This document shows positions 62,023-64,000 of a stretch of 64,000 nt of DNA, in pieces. The first letter of the stretch is position 1. Each line of letters opens with the position of its first letter. Origin of the DNA: Theionarchaea archaeon (lineage in GTDB: Archaea > Methanobacteriota_B > Thermococci > Methanofastidiosales > SZ-28-30). Both the position numbers and the translations under genes were made by a program. The notes beneath the pieces are model-generated. The model ran no database searches, was not told the origin of the DNA, and saw only the letters and a list, made by a program, of their open reading frames with translations. The stretch is from contig JACVGT010000009.1 in the NCBI GenBank assembly GCA_018992685.1, positions 36,247 to 100,246 of the forward strand. Reading direction: 5' to 3'.

Positions 62023-62038
62023 GTCTTCTTTTTTCTTT
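62023..62038 (+). terminator. T-rich terminator after the flavoprotein gene
   Basis: GGTCTTCTTTTTTCTTTC lies about 100 nt after the stop, preceded by a short GGTC..GACC stem. Confidence 0.45.
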
Positions 62039-62048
62039 CACCCCATCC

Positions 62049-63380
62049 TTAGAGAGCAGCATGTTCTACATCCGTGAGAACTGCATCTTTAGCTCTCCTG
62101 TAGGCACAAATATAGGGATCGTAGCAGGTGACCTTCTTTTCAAGGATAAAGGAGCTTGCGATGCACCCAACACACGTGGCGAGATACTTGCATCCTTTAC
62201 ACAGTCTCTCACTTTCCGTGCTCATTTTCCGGAGACTTTCCAGTGTCTTGCCATCCTCCCACAATCTGCCCAAATCTACATCTCTCACATTTCCAACACC
62301 CATTTCTTTGATGCATCCAGGACATGGGAGAATGGTCCCATCTGCATGGATGCAGATGGTAGTTCTGGCAAGGCCACATGTTGATTCTTTTTTCTGGCCT
62401 AGTCTTTGAAAAGCTTCAGGAAACTCCTTCTTCAAATAGGTGAGCTGAATCACAGTTATCTGATAGTACTCCTCCGGGGAGATAGCAAGCCCTTGGACCC
62501 CCCTGCCGGAGAACCTGACTGGAGTGAGCTGGAAATTCGTGAGGCCGTTGTCTTTGAAGAACCGGAGTATATCAATGATAGAGTCTTTGTTCAGCTGATT
62601 TACAGACACGTAAGGCCAAATAGGAAATCCAGCCTCCTTCAACAAGTTGATAGCATCGAGTGTCCTTCTCAGAGCTCCTTTCTTGCTTCTGAACTTATCA
62701 TGAACGTTCTCTTCCACACTGTCAATGCTGACAGAAAACCGCCTGACGTTGAGTTTTCTGAACTGTTCAACATGTTCTTCTGTGATGAGCGTTGCATTGG
62801 TAAAAATATCCACAATCATTGGCGCTTTTCTAGCATGTCCTATGATCGTGAATAGATCGGGGTGACAAAGAGGCTCTCCTCCACTTATCAAGAGCCGATA
62901 CACACCCATGGAGCTCAGTCTGTCAATAGTGGAGAGAATTTCAGCTGTGGTTAGTTCGTGAGGATATGGATTTCCAGAATCGTTTACACAATGCAAACAG
63001 TGGAGGTTACATCTGTTAGTGATTTCAATCTCGGCGGATTCAAGTGGATACTTCAGTTCTATGATTTTCATTCTCGAGCATTCATGGACAGGAGTAGATT
63101 CCAAGGTTATTATCCCTTTTTCTTGAGCTATCTTCAAGATCTCGCACACATCTTTCGCTACTTCCAATAAAGGTTCCCCAGAATGTTTGGAGAGAGAACC
63201 CATGATTTCCGATACAGAATGAACGCCGTTACATAGATCAAGCAAAGAAACAGTGGCAGGATTTGATCCGAATTCCTTCTCTGTAGTAGTATTGCAGATT
63301 TTTATCCGTTCCCCTGAATCAGTTTGTATCCGTGCATAGAAGATGTCCTCTCCAAGGAGAGGGTATTTGTTCTTCATCAT
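62049..63380 (-). CDS. PqqD-radical SAM-SPASM peptide maturase-like enzyme
   Basis: 443 residues. Residues 1-95 are a PqqD-like domain, the RiPP recognition element (VSLLDLCNGVHSVSEIMGSL, EILKIAQEKGIITL). The radical SAM cluster is C124, C128, C131 in TNRCNLHCLHC, followed by YRLLISGGEPLCHPD. The SPASM part has many Cys (CIHADGTILPCPGCIKEMG, RLCKGCKYLATCVGCIASSF). Such fused enzymes modify ribosomal peptides, often by thioether or C-C links. TATTTAAG (63402-63409) makes the ATG leaderless. A 26-residue peptide gene is divergent from it. Confidence 0.9.
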   Translation of the reverse strand: MMKNKYPLLGEDIFYARIQTDSGERIKICNTTTEKEFGSNPATVSLLDLCNGVHSVSEIMGSLSKHSGEPLLEVAKDVCEILKIAQEKGIITLESTPVHECSRMKIIELKYPLESAEIEITNRCNLHCLHCVNDSGNPYPHELTTAEILSTIDRLSSMGVYRLLISGGEPLCHPDLFTIIGHARKAPMIVDIFTNATLITEEHVEQFRKLNVRRFSVSIDSVEENVHDKFRSKKGALRRTLDAINLLKEAGFPIWPYVSVNQLNKDSIIDILRFFKDNGLTNFQLTPVRFSGRGVQGLAISPEEYYQITVIQLTYLKKEFPEAFQRLGQKKESTCGLARTTICIHADGTILPCPGCIKEMGVGNVRDVDLGRLWEDGKTLESLRKMSTESERLCKGCKYLATCVGCIASSFILEKKVTCYDPYICAYRRAKDAVLTDVEHAAL

Positions 63381-63399
63381 GGAGCAAGTTATAGCTGAC

Positions 63400-63527
63400 T
63401 CTTAAATACTTGCTCATTAACGCAGAACATGGAATTGTGAGAATCAATACGTTTGTCTTCGTTAAAAATTTCATTTTAGTCTGCTAAAAAAAATAATGTA
63501 AGTTAAGCAGCCCGAAAGTTTAAAAAC
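63400..63527. promoter_or_regulatory. Divergent promoters of the radical SAM and peptide genes
   Basis: Minus-strand AGTATTTAAG (63402-63411) serves the radical SAM gene; plus-strand AGTTTAAAAAC (63517-63527) serves the peptide gene with a leader of about 20 nt. Only 187 bp separate the two starts, which would allow joint control. Confidence 0.55.
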
Positions 63528-63567
63528 CCTATTATCTCTCCTAGAGAAATGACAGGAGGTGACAACA

Positions 63568-63648
63568 ATGACATTTGAGTTGCTTGAACTCGGGGTTGTG
63601 AAACCACTGGGCTGCGATGACGACATTCCTGGCATCAAATTCATGTGA
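63568..63648 (+). CDS. 26-residue peptide, candidate RiPP precursor
   Basis: ATG at 63568 behind a strong AGGAGGTGACAACA. It begins MTFELLELGVVKPLG, then GCDDDIPGIKFM and stop. A hydrophobic leader-like start, one Cys (residue 16) next to three Asp, and a short core are what one expects of a small radical-SAM substrate (a Cys-X-X-Asp arrangement can carry a thioether). It directly faces the PqqD-radical SAM gene. No other reading frame in the gap is as well supported. The assignment as precursor is inference. Confidence 0.6.
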   Translation: MTFELLELGVVKPLGCDDDIPGIKFM

Positions 63649-63677
63649 GGACATTGCCTCTCTTCATCACCGACTTT

Positions 63678-63710
63678 GTTTTATTTTTCCTATTTCTTTA
63701 TTTTCTTTCT
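63678..63710 (+). terminator. T-rich terminator after the peptide gene
   Basis: GTTTTATTTTTCC and TTTATTTTCTTTC follow 30 nt after the stop. The remaining stretch to 63860 shows no gene. Confidence 0.5.
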
Positions 63711-63857
63711 GAATACATTGTTTGTATTGAGTAGATCCTGTTGCGCTGTTCACCAAGAGGCGACTTTCTCGTCTTATCCAGTGGGATTCTGCTATTTTAC
63801 AAGGAATGAGAAGTTGAATTCTTCCTCTCTTGTGCCATCCTCCGTTCTCAGTGACAG

Positions 63858-64000
63858 TGTAATAAGTAGGGACATGGGTAACAAAAGTAAGTAGAGACAT
63901 GGGTAACACTTTGGCAGAAGGTGATCCCATTGGACGTGGTAACAGAACGATGGAAATTACTCCAACTGCCAGAGGAAGAACACCTCACAGTGACAGAAGC
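63858..64000 (+). mobile_element. Left end of a probable insertion sequence (partial, cut by window edge)
   Basis: AAGTAGGGACATGGGTAACA (63864-63883) recurs as AAGTAGAGACATGGGTAACA (63889-63908), 25 nt apart, like transposase-binding sites at an IS end. From GTG 63921 a frame reads IPLDVVTERWKLLQL and LTVTEA before the edge, resembling the first helix of IS481-type integrase-fold transposases. The family call is tentative because almost all of the gene is outside the window. Confidence 0.5.

Noticed and set aside
63667-63930. 87-codon minus-strand frame at the right end
   Set aside because: Crosses the T-rich terminator and the insertion-sequence end; no ribosome binding site and unlike any protein family.

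Overview
The window looks like a chromosomal segment of an uncultured archaeon, probably a euryarchaeal-type lineage. Archaeal hallmarks are a CDC48/VAT ATPase next to a PRC-barrel protein, a HerA-type ATPase, archaeosine synthase, cyclic 2,3-diphosphoglycerate synthetase, a long-type FKBP, KaiC-like and DUF835/DUF362 proteins, and a tRNA-Lys gene with no encoded CCA. TATA boxes are centred about 26 nt upstream of many start codons. In single genes and first genes of operons the ATG usually falls at the predicted transcription start (leaderless), while downstream genes carry GGAGGTG-type ribosome binding sites. I used this pattern to choose many starts. The sulfur-relay genes and overall gene mix would fit a Theionarchaea/Thermococci-like relative, but the sequence alone does not settle this.

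Layout. 0-6.5 kb: a partial Cys-rich DUF835 protein, a RuBisCO-like protein (form IV by its residues) with a small partner, a roadblock/unknown/small-GTPase operon, a PfkB kinase and a TraB-M50 pair. 6.8-11.4 kb: a secreted seven-bladed propeller, a CoA-disulfide-reductase-like enzyme, a secreted SagB-type nitroreductase and an FKBP. 11.6-17.2 kb: CDC48, PRC barrel and HerA-like ATPase. 17.2-24.7 kb: a winged-helix-like regulator, a large secreted FG-GAP/coiled-coil protein, a three-gene DUF2226/PATAN-like operon and two PhoU-TrkA_C proteins. 25.4-32.1 kb: sulfur-relay genes (DsrE2, TusA, Lrp, DsrE, DsrF, DsrH).

The last of these, dsrH, is split by a 4,471-bp element (27361-31831) with perfect 33-bp terminal inverted repeats and a 5-bp target duplication (TATCA). 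The element holds only small unknown and membrane proteins plus a regulator of the same family as the one at 17.2 kb. No transposase is visible in it. Removing the element and one TATCA restores a 90-residue DsrH frame.

32-46 kb: archaeosine synthase, TraB with membrane domain, KaiC-like ATPase, a ribbon-helix-helix-like regulator with a repeat operator, glycosyltransferase, serine hydroxymethyltransferase, cupin, tRNA-Lys, DUF362, and nitroreductase-amidinohydrolase-nitroreductase. These are followed by an ArsR/zinc-ribbon/membrane-protein operon and a HAD phosphatase. 46-62 kb: HPr-kinase-like protein, MATE exporter, P-type Ca2+-ATPase type pump, cDPG synthetase, DUF123, SMC, tRNA-binding protein, an SCP2/nitroreductase operon, a decayed copy of the propeller protein's C-terminal domain, and a lipoamide-dehydrogenase-like flavoprotein. 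62-63.7 kb: a PqqD-radical SAM-SPASM enzyme divergently paired with a 26-residue peptide gene that has a strong ribosome binding site, a candidate RiPP locus. The right edge cuts the start of what looks like an insertion sequence.
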